Below, one piece after another: positions 54,485-64,000 of a DNA stretch of 64,000 nt (positions within the stretch are counted from its first letter, which is position 1; the number at the start of each line of letters is the position of its first letter). The position numbers and the translations under genes were made by a program. The DNA is from an uncultured Alphaproteobacteria bacterium (GTDB lineage: Bacteria; Pseudomonadota; Alphaproteobacteria; RF32; CAG-239): positions 20,567 through 84,566 of the forward strand of contig CALXTI010000004.1 in assembly GCA_944391395.1 (NCBI GenBank), given 5' to 3'. The notes beneath the pieces are model-generated. The model was not told where the DNA came from and did no database searches. It saw nothing but the letters and a program-made list of their open reading frames with translations.

Positions 54485-57400
54485 TGCCGCCTCCCTTATC
54501 AGAGTCTGTCATAGGCGTATTTTGTGATTTGGAATGTTCTTTAAGGGTTTCAAACAGGGCAAACAGAGCCGGAATAAAGATAATGCCGACAAAGGTTGCC
54601 GCAATCATGCCGAAAAACACCGAGCTGCCGATGGCGATTTGCGAAGCGGCTCCGGCGCCTTTGGCGACAATCATGGGGAAAACGCCCAAAATAAAGGTTA
54701 ATGCGGTCATTAACACCGCACGGAATCTTTCTTCGGCGCCTTTTTGCGATGCCTGCAAAATACTGTAGCCTTGTTCGCGGTAGTCTTTGGTGAATTCCAC
54801 GATTAAAATGGCGTTTTTGGCCGCCAACCCGATAAGCATAATAAGCCCGAGTTGAGCGTAGATGCTTAAAGACTGCCCCATAAAATGCAAGCCGATTAAA
54901 GCGCCTAAAATGGCAAAAACCGTGGAAAACATGACCGCAAACGCCAACATCCAGCTTTCGTACAAAGCAACCAAAAACAAATAACAAAATATCAAGGCCA
55001 GCGTAATCAAAATCAACGCGAGTCCGCGCGCTTCCACTTCTTGTAGGCTTAGCCCGGTCCATGCCAAGCGGTAATCTTTCGGCAAAATTTTATCGGCGGT
55101 TTCCTGCATATTGTCAATGGCCGTGCCGCTGCTGATGTTTTCTTGTGCCGTGGCGGTAATACCGGCGGCGGTATATTGGTTATAACGGTAAATGATTTTG
55201 GGGCTGATTTCGGTTTTTACTTCGGCAAAACTACTGATTTTAATCGGCACGCCATCTAAAGAACGGACATAAAGATTACCGATATCGTCAATGTCTTTCC
55301 GATAAGCAAAATCAGCTTGCATAATAACCTTGTTTATTTGTCCGCTGAGCGTGATGTTGTTGATGTAACGCGAGCCGAGATTGTTTTGCAAAGTTTCAAA
55401 CAAATTAGAAACCGGTATTTTATAAGATTCCAACTTGACACGGTCTATATCCAGATAAATATGCGGCGTTTCTGCGGTAAAGGTGCTGAAAGCGTACGCC
55501 AAGTCCGGTGAACGATTGAGATTTTCCAGATATAAGTTGAGGTTTTTGTAAAGTTCTTGCGGTGAAATTGAACCGTTAACGGCCGTTAATTCTGCCGAGA
55601 GTCCGTCACTTTGCCCGACCCCGGGGATTGATGGCGGTGTGAAAAAATTAAACTCTGCCTGAGCGTTGTCGGCAAAATCCGCTGAAAATTTTCGGGTTAA
55701 AGCCTCAATCGATAAATTTTTATTTTCCCTTTTATCCCAATCTTCAAGACCGATAACGCCCAACGCCACATTTTCGCCTTGCCCGCCGAGAATGCTGTAC
55801 CCGGCAATGGTAATGCAATATTTGACACCGTTTGTATGTAGAGCTTTTTCCGTCAGTTGTCGTAACACATCTTCGGTTTGATTAATGCTGGCTGTGTCTG
55901 AGAGCTGAATATTGGCAAAAATAATACCTTGATCTTCTTCCGGCAAAAAAGAATCCGGCGTAAACTTAAAGCCGAAAGCAATAAGGACGATTGTGCCGAT
56001 AACAGCGGCAACGGTTGCCCATAATCTTGCGGAAAAAAACGTTACGACGCTTAAATATTTTTCCTTAAAATAATTCAGCATCTCGTCAAACCATTTAAAG
56101 AAACCATATTTATCTCCGGTTTTTTCTTTTTTTAGCAAAACGGAACATAAGGAGGGGCTTAAGGTTAAGGCGTTAAAAGCTGAAAAGCTTACCGAAGCGG
56201 CAATGGCTACGGCGAATTGCTGATAAATTTTTCCGGTGATTCCGGCCATCAAACCGACCGGAATAAAAATGGAGAGCAACACAAACGTAGTGGCAACAAT
56301 AGCACTGCCGATTTGCTGCATGGCTTTAATGGCGGCTTGATGCGAATCCAGATGTTCGTTTTCCATAAGATATTGCACGCGTTCTACCACGATAATGGCA
56401 TCATCCACCACCAAACCGATAGCCAAAATCATGGCAAACAGAGTTAAAATGTTAATATCAAATCCCAAAATATAAATAACCACAAAAGTAGCGATTAAAG
56501 AAACCGGAATGGTAAACAGCGGAATAAGCGTTGTCCTGACTTTTTGTAAAAAAACAAAAGTAACCAAAACCACCAACCCGAAAGTAACAAACAATGTTTC
56601 AATAATGTTGTCGATGGAAGCACGGACATAGGCAGTTGAATCATAAGCGATTTCAAAAACCATGTCATTAGGAAAAGATTTGGAAACTTCTGCGATTTTG
56701 GCGCGAACATTTTTCATTATTTCCAAAGAATTTGAGTTAGGTGTCTGATTAAGAGCGATAATTACTGCCGCCTCATTTTTAAAAGCTGATTTTATACCGT
56801 AAGAATCTGCGCCGAGTTCAACTGTTGCCACATCTTTGAGATAAACCACTCCGCCGTTTTCGGCTGTTGCAACCACGATGTTTTCAAAATCTTGAACGCT
56901 GTTCAGAAGTCCTTTTGCGGTCAGGGAAAGCACCATGTTTGTACCGGCGACGCTGGGCGCGGATCCGATACTTCCGACGGAGGCTTGAACGTTTTGTTGT
57001 TCCACGGCTTGAATAATGCTGTTGCTGTCTAAACCTAAAGAGGTGATTTTGTCGGCATCAAGCCAGATACGCATACTGTATTGCGGTCCGAAAATCTGCA
57101 CGTCGCCGATGCCTTTGACGCGTGCCAACGGGTTTTGCAAAGTCGTGTGCGCATAATTGCTTAGATACAAGCTGTCATAAGTATTGTTCGGCGAGCGCAA
57201 AACCAGCAAAGCCAAGATATTGGGATTTTGTGTGGTAACATCAACGCCTTGTTGTGTGACAATAGCCGGCAAATCAGACATAACCTGTTGCAGCCGGTTT
57301 TGCACTTTAACTTGAGAAATATCCGGATTAGCCCCGACTTCAAACGTAATGGTCAGGGTATAGTTGCCGCTGTCGTCGGATGTTGAAGACATATAAAGCA

Positions 57401-57626
57401 TATTTTCCACACCGTTGATTTGATTTTCAATCGGCACGGCCACCGTATCAACCAAAACTTCGGCGTTTGCGCCGGGATATGTTGTTTTGACCACGATTTG
57501 CGGTGGCGTGATTTCTGGATATTGAGAAATCGGCAGCACGATAATGGCCAACATTCCCAACAATACCATAACAACGGAAATAACGATTGCAAACCGAGGT
57601 CTGTCAATAAAATATGCCGAGAACAT
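54477..57626 (-). CDS. RND multidrug efflux transporter, AcrB/HAE1 type
   Basis: 1049 residues, normal for hydrophobe/amphiphile RND pumps. Twelve helices and two large periplasmic loops. Proton-relay residues are present: the Asp pair in [15 protein letters not shown] near 405 and the Lys in [13 protein letters not shown] near 940. The opening [23 protein letters not shown] is typical. The ATG at 57626 overlaps the adaptor stop as TGATG; the frame opens one codon earlier at GTG. A GGAGGAT ribosome site precedes it. Confidence 0.96.
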   Translation of the reverse strand: MFSAYFIDRPRFAIVISVVMVLLGMLAIIVLPISQYPEITPPQIVVKTTYPGANAEVLVDTVAVPIENQINGVENMLYMSSTSDDSGNYTLTITFEVGANPDISQVKVQNRLQQVMSDLPAIVTQQGVDVTTQNPNILALLVLRSPNNTYDSLYLSNYAHTTLQNPLARVKGIGDVQIFGPQYSMRIWLDADKITSLGLDSNSIIQAVEQQNVQASVGSIGSAPSVAGTNMVLSLTAKGLLNSVQDFENIVVATAENGGVVYLKDVATVELGADSYGIKSAFKNEAAVIIALNQTPNSNSLEIMKNVRAKIAEVSKSFPNDMVFEIAYDSTAYVRASIDNIIETLFVTFGLVVLVTFVFLQKVRTTLIPLFTIPVSLIATFVVIYILGFDINILTLFAMILAIGLVVDDAIIVVERVQYLMENEHLDSHQAAIKAMQQIGSAIVATTFVLLSIFIPVGLMAGITGKIYQQFAVAIAASVSFSAFNALTLSPSLCSVLLKKEKTGDKYGFFKWFDEMLNYFKEKYLSVVTFFSARLWATVAAVIGTIVLIAFGFKFTPDSFLPEEDQGIIFANIQLSDTASINQTEDVLRQLTEKALHTNGVKYCITIAGYSILGGQGENVALGVIGLEDWDKRENKNLSIEALTRKFSADFADNAQAEFNFFTPPSIPGVGQSDGLSAELTAVNGSISPQELYKNLNLYLENLNRSPDLAYAFSTFTAETPHIYLDIDRVKLESYKIPVSNLFETLQNNLGSRYINNITLSGQINKVIMQADFAYRKDIDDIGNLYVRSLDGVPIKISSFAEVKTEISPKIIYRYNQYTAAGITATAQENISSGTAIDNMQETADKILPKDYRLAWTGLSLQEVEARGLALILITLALIFCYLFLVALYESWMLAFAVMFSTVFAILGALIGLHFMGQSLSIYAQLGLIMLIGLAAKNAILIVEFTKDYREQGYSILQASQKGAEERFRAVLMTALTFILGVFPMIVAKGAGAASQIAIGSSVFFGMIAATFVGIIFIPALFALFETLKEHSKSQNTPMTDSDKGGGNA

Positions 57627-58789
57627 CACTTATCCTCCGTATCCGGACGGCTGTTTGCCGTTTTTTCCAAAACGGGTGTAATTGTTTTGTTCAAATAAGC
57701 AGGGTTGAATTTGTCAACCAAAACAACATCGCCTTTTTGAAATGTGTTTTCGACAATAAAATACGTATTTTCGGAAGCCAAAATATTTATTTTTTCTTTG
57801 TTGATTTTGCCATTACGGATGAGATAAACATAGTTTCCGTCATTTTCCAACGAAACAAGGTTTTTGGGTATTTGAACACTGTATTTAAAAATTTTGCGAA
57901 CCAAAATCGTAACATAAGCGTTTGGCGTTAAGATTTGACCGATATTCTCAAAGTCAACATAAACGGCAATTGTGTTTGTGTTTTTATTAATTGTGTTATC
58001 CGTATAACGAAAAACGCCGTGGTGGGGAAAAGTCTCCCCGTTTGCCGCTTGCAGTAAAATTTCATCACCGGCAAACGGCGAAGTTTTATTAAGCTCCTGC
58101 AAATATTCTTTATCGGTTATGGAAAAAACAACGCGTATGGGATTATATTGCACAATGGAAAAAAGAACGCCGGAAGTCGGTGAAACATAGTTGCCTTTAG
58201 TTAAGGAAACATCGCCGACAATTCCGTCAATGGGCGCGCGAATAACGGTATAATCAAAATTGACTTTGGCTAAGGCATAATTGGCTTGAGCCTGCTCAAA
58301 ATCAGCCTGCGCGGATAAAAATTGCGTTTGTGCGTTGTCAAGCTCCGTCGGCGAAACGGTTTTGACTCCGGCTTTCTTAATTCGTTCATAATAAATGGAT
58401 GCGTTTTTAAGTGCCGCTTCTGCTTTTAATATTTCAGCGGCGGCAGCGGCTAGTTCCGCATGATATTGTTCTTGTTGCAAAACAACGAGAATGTCGCCTT
58501 TGCGGACACGCTCGCCGCCTTTGATCATAATCTGTTCAATATAACCACTGATAAAAGGTTGAACTTGCGCTTCGTGAATTGGTATGACATACCCGACAAA
58601 GCGTTTGCTAAAGGGAAAATCCTGTGCGTTAAGTGGCAAAGCGTTCAACGCCAGTGTTTCAGATGTTGCCAAAGGTTTTGCAGCTGTTTTTTTATAATGT
58701 TTTTGCCACCAGGCGAAAGAAAAACAGCCCAGAATAAAGGCTGTTAAAATAAGGATAACGACAAAAAATATTGTTTTTTTCTTTTCCAT
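57626..58789 (-). CDS. RND efflux periplasmic adaptor (membrane fusion protein)
   Basis: 387 residues. One N-terminal helix ([18 protein letters not shown]), a split lipoyl domain ([28 protein letters not shown] ... [20 protein letters not shown]), an alpha-hairpin between them and beta-barrel/membrane-proximal domains. It links the RND pump to the outer-membrane channel. First gene of the pump operon; no regulator gene is adjacent. An exact ACACTGTATTTAAA repeat lies at 57876. AAAGG precedes the ATG. Confidence 0.95.
   Translation of the reverse strand: MEKKKTIFFVVILILTAFILGCFSFAWWQKHYKKTAAKPLATSETLALNALPLNAQDFPFSKRFVGYVIPIHEAQVQPFISGYIEQIMIKGGERVRKGDILVVLQQEQYHAELAAAAAEILKAEAALKNASIYYERIKKAGVKTVSPTELDNAQTQFLSAQADFEQAQANYALAKVNFDYTVIRAPIDGIVGDVSLTKGNYVSPTSGVLFSIVQYNPIRVVFSITDKEYLQELNKTSPFAGDEILLQAANGETFPHHGVFRYTDNTINKNTNTIAVYVDFENIGQILTPNAYVTILVRKIFKYSVQIPKNLVSLENDGNYVYLIRNGKINKEKINILASENTYFIVENTFQKGDVVLVDKFNPAYLNKTITPVLEKTANSRPDTEDK
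57876..57889 (+). repeat. ACACTGTATTTAAA repeat, copy 5
   Basis: Exact copy (GAACACTGTATTTAAA with flanks), inside a leftward gene. The motif is therefore on the template strand of a gene here while copies 1-3 lie on coding strands. It is the only exact copy found beyond 15 kb. Confidence 0.7.
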
Positions 58790-58869
58790 AATATGATACC
58801 TTTGAGAACAATTTGTGTTGCAAGTTTAAATAATAGGAAAAGATGATAATTCAAGCCGACGTAAGATAT

Positions 58870-59745
58870 TTATTGCATAACGCCGACCGCTTTGGTTATT
58901 TTTCGTATAGAGTTTAATTCAATTTGTCGCACGCGTTCTTTAGAGATATGATAAGTTTTGCTCAAATCATCCAAAGTGGCGGCTTTTTCAGCCAATCGGC
59001 GCTTAAACAAAATATCTTTTTCTCTTGTGTTTAAGACACTCAAGGCTTTATTAAATAACTGCCGCCGATAATGCATGGTTTCGTTATAAGCCAAACATTC
59101 TTCTTGGTTGGGTTTTTTGTCGGAAATAAAATCCATCCATTCGGTTGCATTGTCCGAAGAGCTGTCAAGAACAGTGTTCAACGAGCCGTCGTGGGCTTTT
59201 AGCCGTGTGTTCATATCCGTTACATCCTGCACGCTGACATCTAATGTTTGGGCGATTTCTCCCAAAATTTGCTGTGACATTTCTCTGTCGTCAATCAAAT
59301 TAAGCTTGTTTTTTATTTTGCGCAGGTTAAAAAACAATTTTTTCTGAGCAGCCGTTGTGCCGAGTTTGACCAGCGACCATGAATTTAAAATATATTTTTG
59401 CACCGATGCTTTTATCCACCATAAAGCATAGGTCGAAAAACGAAAACCTTTTTCCGGTTCAAATTTTTCAATGGCGTATAAAAGTCCGATATTTCCTTCG
59501 GATATCATTTCACTGACAGGCAAGCCGTATCCCTTATATTTTGCCACCACTTTAACCACCAGTCGCAAATGCGAAGTAACAAGTTTGTAAGCAATCTTTC
59601 GGTCGCGTTTTTTTTGATATTCCACGGCCAGATTATATTCTTCTTCTTGTTCCAAGATTGGAAATTTGCGGATTGTTTGCAAATATCTGGTCAAATTGTT
59701 TTCCGGCGAAAAGTCAAGTCCGATAAGTACAGGCGAAGTATCCAT
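58870..59745 (-). CDS. rpoH: Heat-shock RNA polymerase sigma factor (sigma-32)
   Basis: Group 3 sigma factor for heat-shock and envelope-stress genes. 291 residues, normal. Region 2 has GLPVSEMISEGNIGLLYAIEKFEPEKGFRFSTYALWWIKASVQKYIL (DNA melting and -10 contact). The RpoH box reads QKKLFFNLRK, near residue 137, and distinguishes RpoH from other sigma factors. Region 4 ends the protein with a helix-turn-helix (ATLDDLSKTYHISKERVRQIE). ATG 59745 has AAGGAG 7 bases upstream; the ATG two codons earlier is too close to it. Pairing with rluD upstream is common in Alphaproteobacteria. Confidence 0.95.
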   Translation of the reverse strand: MDTSPVLIGLDFSPENNLTRYLQTIRKFPILEQEEEYNLAVEYQKKRDRKIAYKLVTSHLRLVVKVVAKYKGYGLPVSEMISEGNIGLLYAIEKFEPEKGFRFSTYALWWIKASVQKYILNSWSLVKLGTTAAQKKLFFNLRKIKNKLNLIDDREMSQQILGEIAQTLDVSVQDVTDMNTRLKAHDGSLNTVLDSSSDNATEWMDFISDKKPNQEECLAYNETMHYRRQLFNKALSVLNTREKDILFKRRLAEKAATLDDLSKTYHISKERVRQIELNSIRKITKAVGVMQ

Positions 59746-59786
59746 GAGCATTCTCCTTCTTATGTCATGACTTGCCCATCATAAAA

Positions 59787-59814
59787 AGAATATGCTTTCG
59801 CTTCAATATATCAA
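59787..59814 (-). promoter_or_regulatory. Promoter candidate for rpoH
   Basis: On the - strand TTGATA (59814-59809), a 16-base spacer and TATTCT (59792-59787), about 42 bases before the rpoH start. It looks like a housekeeping promoter, not a sigma-32 one. Confidence 0.35.
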
Positions 59815-59841
59815 AAAGTTTTAATTTAGACGGTTTTGATA

Positions 59842-60837
59842 TTATATGTTATGTAAAATGTGGATAAGTTCCTTAAAATCTTCCGGAAAATCGGTTTCAA
59901 ATTTCATTTGTTTACCGCTGCGCGGATGGATAAAACCAAGAGTCGCCGCATGCAATGCTTGCCGCGGAAAACCATTTAGAAAATTCTTGATTTCGGGCGG
60001 AATTCTTAAAGTTGATGTGTGGCTTTGTTTATAAACTTTATCACCGATTAGACCACAGCCGATACTGGACAAATGAACCCGTATCTGATGTGTTCGGCCG
60101 GTTTCAAGCCGACATTGCACAAAAGACGCAAAATTACCGAATGTTTCAACCGTTTTGTAATGTGTTACGGCATTTTTGCCGCCGCTTTTGAGCAAAGCCA
60201 TTTTTTTGCGGTCAAAACGAGAGCGACCGATATTGCCGACGATTGTCCCGGACAACGGATTGGGAATATTATAAACAACGGCAAAGTATGTGCGTTCGAT
60301 ACTGTGTTCAAAAAACTGCTCGGCCAGTCCCTGATGCGCAAGGTCGTTTTTTGCCACCACCAGCAATCCGCTGGTTTCTTTGTCAATTCGGTGGACTATT
60401 CCCGGCCGCCTGACACCGCCGACACCGGATAAGTTATCCCGACAATGATATAAAAGTGCGTTAACTAAAGTGCCGTGATAAGCTCCGGGCGCCGGGTGCA
60501 CGGTCATGCCGGCCGGCTTGTTGACCACCAAAAGGTCGTCGTCTTCAAAAACAACGTCAAGCGGGATGTTTTCCGGAAGCGGGTCGGCGGCTTCGGGTTC
60601 GGGAATTTGTATTTGATAAACATCGCCTTCTTTAACCTTGAAGGAACAATCGGAAAGTTCGGTTTCTTCACAAGTAACAAAACCGTTTTTAATAAGTTTT
60701 TGGACTTGGTTTCGTGAAAATCGATTGTTTGGAGCGCTTTTTTCCAAGAAAATGCTCAAAAACCTATCCAGCCGCGTTCCTTTTTGTTCCGCGGCAACGG
60801 GTTCGGTAAAAAAAATATTGTCGTTTGTTTCGTTCAT
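59842..60837 (-). CDS. rluD: 23S rRNA pseudouridine synthase RluD
   Basis: Makes pseudouridines 1911/1915/1917 in helix 69 of 23S rRNA. 331 residues, normal. N-terminal S4 domain (TRLDRFLSIFLEK ... LIKNGFVTC), then the RluA-type catalytic core with HRIDKETSGLLVVAKND near residue 145 holding the catalytic Asp. ETGRTHQIRVHLSSIGCGLIGDKVY near 240 is also present. No ribosome site is seen before the ATG. A promoter (TTGTTA, 18-base spacer, TAATAT; 60884-60855 on the - strand) lies just upstream. Confidence 0.96.
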   Translation of the reverse strand: MNETNDNIFFTEPVAAEQKGTRLDRFLSIFLEKSAPNNRFSRNQVQKLIKNGFVTCEETELSDCSFKVKEGDVYQIQIPEPEAADPLPENIPLDVVFEDDDLLVVNKPAGMTVHPAPGAYHGTLVNALLYHCRDNLSGVGGVRRPGIVHRIDKETSGLLVVAKNDLAHQGLAEQFFEHSIERTYFAVVYNIPNPLSGTIVGNIGRSRFDRKKMALLKSGGKNAVTHYKTVETFGNFASFVQCRLETGRTHQIRVHLSSIGCGLIGDKVYKQSHTSTLRIPPEIKNFLNGFPRQALHAATLGFIHPRSGKQMKFETDFPEDFKELIHILHNI

Positions 60838-60854
60838 GATGTAAAATTAAGCAA

Positions 60855-60884
60855 ATATTAGATATTTTACGCTAATTTTAACAA
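60855..60884 (-). promoter_or_regulatory. Promoter candidate for rluD
   Basis: TTGTTA and TAATAT on the - strand separated by 18 bases, giving a leader of only about 10-12 bases before the rluD ATG at 60837 with no ribosome site. Confidence 0.38.
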
Positions 60885-60913
60885 ATATGGGTATAAATGC
60901 AAGGGCTGTTTTG

Positions 60914-61177
60914 ATGGATAAGTTAAAAATTATCAAATTGCTGGTTTTTATTTTAACATTTTGCACGTTTTTTGTACTGTGTTTAATTTTAACGAAAATT
61001 ATGTTAAAATCAGAACAAGGAACGGATTTTTACACCATTAACCTTGAAACAACGTCCTCTGATAAGGTTTTTGATGTTTTAAGCGATGGTAAGCGTCTGT
61101 ATGTTACGACTGACAGTAAAATACATGTTATTGATATGCGAGATAAAGTTTATGAAGGCGTGGTCGTCTTTAAATAA
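60914..61177 (+). CDS. Small single-pass membrane protein, conserved position beside rluD
   Basis: 87 residues from ATG 60914 (AAGGG 9 bases upstream; frame opens at 60887). One N-terminal helix (IIKLLVFILTFCTFFVLCLILTKIML), then a periplasmic part (DFYTINLETTSSDKVFDVLSDGKRLYVTTDSKIHVIDM) that looks like a single beta-propeller-like blade. Small proteins of this build next to rluD occur in other Alphaproteobacteria; function unknown. The next gene starts 14 bases after its stop. Confidence 0.7.
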   Translation: MDKLKIIKLLVFILTFCTFFVLCLILTKIMLKSEQGTDFYTINLETTSSDKVFDVLSDGKRLYVTTDSKIHVIDMRDKVYEGVVVFK

Positions 61178-61191
61178 CGGAGGTGCGGGAA

Positions 61192-62148
61192 ATGGCAAAA
61201 AAGAACAAAAACAAAGCTAAAAACAATACCGAAGATTCAATGCTTGACATTAACACGACCATAATGGGTCAAATGGAGCCGGAACCGGCAAAAGACACGG
61301 AAGATGACGAATTTGAACAGCTTTTGAACAGTTTTATCAATTCAGAGGTTTCGGAAACGGACGAGAAAGAAAAACGGGAAGAAATCAAAGATTCTCCTCA
61401 AGAAACAATAGAAACCGAACAAAAACCCACCAATAATGTAAGAAAAAAAGCGGCGCTTTTGGATTTGGGTAATGATGAAAATGAATTAGCACAGGCATAT
61501 TCTAATTTTTTGGACGCGGTCATGGCGATTGCCGCGACCAGATCTATTTTGTTGCCGGAATTTATTTTTGAACCGCAAATGCTTGTTCCCAACTATAAAC
61601 CGAGTACGGGACGAAAAATCGTCAGCGATGCGTCTTTGTGCTGGGATATCATGCTGCAAGCTTTTCCGGAAAAGCTGTCAACGCTTAATCCAAACTCCAG
61701 CGATGAGGAATTTTTGAATTTTGCGGAAGGTCTTTCCGATCAAAATTTGCAATTAGCCATAATTTCATATGTCGAAATTTTGATAGATATTGAAAATTGT
61801 GAGATTTCATACGAAGAAAAACGCTTAAAAGCCCAGCGCCGCCGGATTGAACGGGAATTATACGAAGAGTATCAGCGGCGCCGCGAACGTAAGTTGAAAT
61901 TTATTGAGGCAGTGCGAAACCGCAATTTTCCGGTTGATGCTGATCGGTTGATTAATAACTACTTTAAAACCGCGGCCAAGGATACGGAAGGCGCTTTTGA
62001 AGCCTTAACCACAAATCCGGCGGTTTATGCGCCGATAGAGGTTGATAAAATCAAACCCCGCTTTTTCGGGTTGGTTAAAGTGACGCCAAAGGACGGGATA
62101 CGGGAGAATCACCGTTTGGGCAAATTTTTAAAATATTTGAAAGTGTAA
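61192..62148 (+). CDS. Charged cytosolic protein of unknown function
   Basis: 318 residues from ATG 61192, which has GGAGG 8 bases upstream (frame opens at GTG 61183). No signal peptide. The N-terminal ~95 residues are Lys/Glu/Asn-rich and probably disordered. Then comes a helical domain (ELAQAYSNFLDAVMAIAATRS onward), a highly charged helix (EEKRLKAQRRRIERELYEEYQRRRERK, likely coiled coil, near 220-245) and an end with FFGLVKVTPKDGIRENHRLGKFL. I do not recognise it. Transcribed with the small membrane gene upstream and probably with the next gene. Confidence 0.68.
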   Translation: MAKKNKNKAKNNTEDSMLDINTTIMGQMEPEPAKDTEDDEFEQLLNSFINSEVSETDEKEKREEIKDSPQETIETEQKPTNNVRKKAALLDLGNDENELAQAYSNFLDAVMAIAATRSILLPEFIFEPQMLVPNYKPSTGRKIVSDASLCWDIMLQAFPEKLSTLNPNSSDEEFLNFAEGLSDQNLQLAIISYVEILIDIENCEISYEEKRLKAQRRRIERELYEEYQRRRERKLKFIEAVRNRNFPVDADRLINNYFKTAAKDTEGAFEALTTNPAVYAPIEVDKIKPRFFGLVKVTPKDGIRENHRLGKFLKYLKV

Positions 62149-62230
62149 CGTTTTGTCATAAAAAACATTCTGGACAAAAATAAAAAAAGGTGTTAAAATA
62201 AGCCCAATATCGGTACAACGGAGAAACAAA

Positions 62231-64000
62231 ATGGCGGAAGAAGATACAGAAAAATTCATGGCTGAATTAAAAGAAAATTCAGAACGTCTGTTTGTGTTGT
62301 TAAGCAAAAAAAACATGACGGTCGAAGAAAAACAGCAAGCAAATGCCATCATTGAAGCCAATCCGAAAATTTTGGGCTGGAAAGATTTTACCGCCAAAGT
62401 GGCGCTTCCTGATTTAATGAGCGAATATGAAAAAAACACCGACGTTGCAAAACTGATAAAACAATCGACTCAGCAGCTGCAAACGACAAAAGAAGTTTTG
62501 GACAACCTGCAGCAAATGAAAAAAGAAGGGCTGCTGACTTCAACCGCCAAGCCGGCGGCTGATGTCATAGACACGGGTTGGGCGCCCAACGGCGAAACAA
62601 TAGCCACGCAGGCATTTAAAAATGTTAATTTTTTGGACGCGCTGAAAAACACATCCGGCATTACGGCTGCGGAAAAAGATAATGTTGCCAATCACACGGT
62701 CAACGATTACAAAGCCTTTTTGCATCAAGTTTATGAAGGCGAAAACACATACGGCGCCAATCCGCAACGGCGGAACTTGCGAGGCGAAAAAGCAAAAGAC
62801 GTGCTTAAAAACATCATGATTGACCGAAAAACGCTGCAAATTGAGAGCGTTCAACAAAATGTCAAACAAAACAGCTTGGCCGTTGAAGGAAATAAAAAGG
62901 ACATGCCGCAAAAGACATTGACGGTTGAAGAACTCAAAGATCGCGTATATCAAGGAACGGCAACGGTTGAACAGGCGGAGCAGTTGCGAAAGCACGAAGA
63001 TGATAAAAAAATTGCCGACATGAAAAGCCAGGACGGCGATGCCAAAAAGAGCAAACGCGAACCGAGCAACGACAAATTCCGCGATGAAGACGTGATTAAA
63101 TATATGTATGAAGACTGGTTCTTAGGCGGCGCCAGTTGGTTGTTCAACAAAACAGAAGATGCTATTCTCAATTTGGTGGACGCCGCGTGCGACCTTGCCA
63201 TCGACAGGGCGGAAAAAAGACGCAAGCAGAAAAAGGAACTAAAAGACAAAGAATTACAAAACCGCCATACGCGTACGAATGATTTTCTGCAGATGACCGG
63301 AAATATGATGAACGGTTTGGGCGATGAATGCAAAGCCAAGAGGGAATCGTACGCTTCTTTAATGCAAGAACTGAAGGACAATTTAAACAACCCCGAGCCT
63401 CGTTGGGAGCATTTCAGTCCGGACGATCCGTTTATTAAAAAGTTGGAGGCCGATCCGGCTCAGGCGCAGAGGTTTATAGAATCTGCGTCCCAAGAGCTTG
63501 AAAATCGGACAAAAATGATTGAAACCACCGGCAAAATAGCCATGTTGATAACTTCGACGGCGATGGCTGATGAATTTATGAAAAATCCGTATATGTTCAA
63601 TAAAAACGGTCTGCCGGCAACAGAGACGCAGTTGCAGGAAATGTTTGCCGAAAGGTATCAAAAAAACCAGAAAGACATCTTAAAAGCGTTGTCAGTTATG
63701 GCGGAAGACAATCGTTTGCTGTCGGAAGCCGCTTACAATACATTGCCGGAACCGAAACCGGATTTGCAAACCTTTACTCAGGAACGTTTGAGCAAGCAGC
63801 AAAATGAGTTCTTAAAACAACTGTCCGAGCAGGCCAAAGAAGCCGTTGCCTTGCAACAAAACGAATTGGACGAGAAACACTTTAATCACAAGGTTTCTAG
63901 TGATGTCAGAAAGAAACTCGGAAAAATCAGCAAAAGCATCAGAGCTAAGATTCAAGGGGAAGACATATACGATAAAGAAATGTTTGAAAATGAACATTCT
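62231..64000 (+). CDS. Large charged helical protein of unknown function (3' end outside window)
   Basis: An uninterrupted frame of 590 codons from ATG 62231 to the right edge, so the full protein is larger. GGAG lies 7 bases before the ATG. No signal peptide. Composition is Lys/Glu/Gln-rich with long predicted helices and coiled-coil stretches (EKKQQAN-type start, DRAEKRRKQKKELKDKELQNR near 320, ELENRTKMIETTGKIAMLITS near 425, QNEFLKQLSEQAKEAVALQQNELDEKH near 525). One moderately hydrophobic segment (YEDWFLGGASWLFNKTEDAILNLVDAACDLAI, near 297-328) might touch a membrane. No motif I recognise. It follows the unknown 318-residue protein by 82 bases, same strand. Confidence 0.72.
   Translation, partial: MAEEDTEKFMAELKENSERLFVLLSKKNMTVEEKQQANAIIEANPKILGWKDFTAKVALPDLMSEYEKNTDVAKLIKQSTQQLQTTKEVLDNLQQMKKEGLLTSTAKPAADVIDTGWAPNGETIATQAFKNVNFLDALKNTSGITAAEKDNVANHTVNDYKAFLHQVYEGENTYGANPQRRNLRGEKAKDVLKNIMIDRKTLQIESVQQNVKQNSLAVEGNKKDMPQKTLTVEELKDRVYQGTATVEQAEQLRKHEDDKKIADMKSQDGDAKKSKREPSNDKFRDEDVIKYMYEDWFLGGASWLFNKTEDAILNLVDAACDLAIDRAEKRRKQKKELKDKELQNRHTRTNDFLQMTGNMMNGLGDECKAKRESYASLMQELKDNLNNPEPRWEHFSPDDPFIKKLEADPAQAQRFIESASQELENRTKMIETTGKIAMLITSTAMADEFMKNPYMFNKNGLPATETQLQEMFAERYQKNQKDILKALSVMAEDNRLLSEAAYNTLPEPKPDLQTFTQERLSKQQNEFLKQLSEQAKEAVALQQNELDEKHFNHKVSSDVRKKLGKISKSIRAKIQGEDIYDKEMFENEHS

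Noticed and set aside
59859..59867. Perfect DnaA box TGTGGATAA (reverse TTATCCACA) in the end of rluD; a second TTATCCACA at 6037-6045 in mnmG
   Set aside because: Both are single sites within coding sequence with no AT-rich or clustered context; expected by chance in 64 kb.
62540..63661. Several 90-150 codon frames on the - strand at the right end
   Set aside because: The + strand is one uninterrupted frame from 62231 to the edge with a good ribosome site; these are antisense shadows.

Overview
The window looks like a piece of an AT-rich alphaproteobacterial chromosome that starts beside the replication origin. Pointers to Alphaproteobacteria are an IalB-family secreted protein, a bacterial mitofilin (Mic60-like) protein, a short HprK, the rluD-rpoH pair, and the rho / coaE-dnaQ / mnmE-mnmG-rsmG-parA-parB cluster that flanks the origin in this class. 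The AT richness, the salvage and scavenging genes and the absence of heme genes from a place where they are usual suggest a host- or gut-associated lineage. I cannot place it more precisely.

Layout. At 1-1501 a partial rho runs leftward from a gene-free 471-base stretch that I read as oriC: three strict TTATNCACA DnaA boxes, two spacing-perfect CtrA half-site pairs, a full IHF consensus and two GANTC sites. To the right lie coaE-dnaQ, a HAD phosphatase, mnmE, mnmG, a PHP phosphatase, rsmG, parA and parB. Two perfect 16-base parS palindromes sit inside the coding sequences of mnmG and rsmG. From 10 to 25 kb come cca, ialB-like, rlmN, a Lcl-like orphan, a CDF metal transporter, a Gld-type ABC transporter whose permease, GldG and DUF4340 parts are fused into one 1149-residue protein, anmK, tyrS, an ADP-dependent sugar kinase, a mitofilin-like protein, tsaD and nth. 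A glycosyltransferase gene at 25.7-26.6 kb is broken by a perfect 20-base tandem duplication. From 26.6 to 31.6 kb there is a DUF4381-BatA-BatB/C-BatD (aerotolerance-type) operon without MoxR or DUF58. From 31.7 to 37.5 kb: a membrane-anchored SNase, tsaE, short hprK, mlaE-mlaF, radA and cvpA. From 37.6 to 44.7 kb: a TPR lipoprotein candidate, a family 4 uracil-DNA glycosylase with an apparently leaderless promoter, two distantly related secreted proteins of unknown role, a small membrane protein, and tolQ-tolR-tolA without tolB/pal. From 44.7 to 50.9 kb a leftward block holds ligA, a LOG protein, tgt, a J-domain/TM/SH3 protein and a MinD-like ATPase. From 51 to 60.8 kb: a solute-binding protein, a GST, a lipoprotein, a complete RND tripartite pump, rpoH and rluD. 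The window ends in an unrecognised rightward gene group, the last member running off the edge.

Short repeats. The 14-mer ACACTGTATTTAAA occurs five times exactly and twice with one change, always on the + strand, in genes of both orientations and at a gene end, and mostly within 15 kb of the origin. I know of no described element with this sequence. No tRNA, rRNA, insertion sequence, prophage or CRISPR array was seen.
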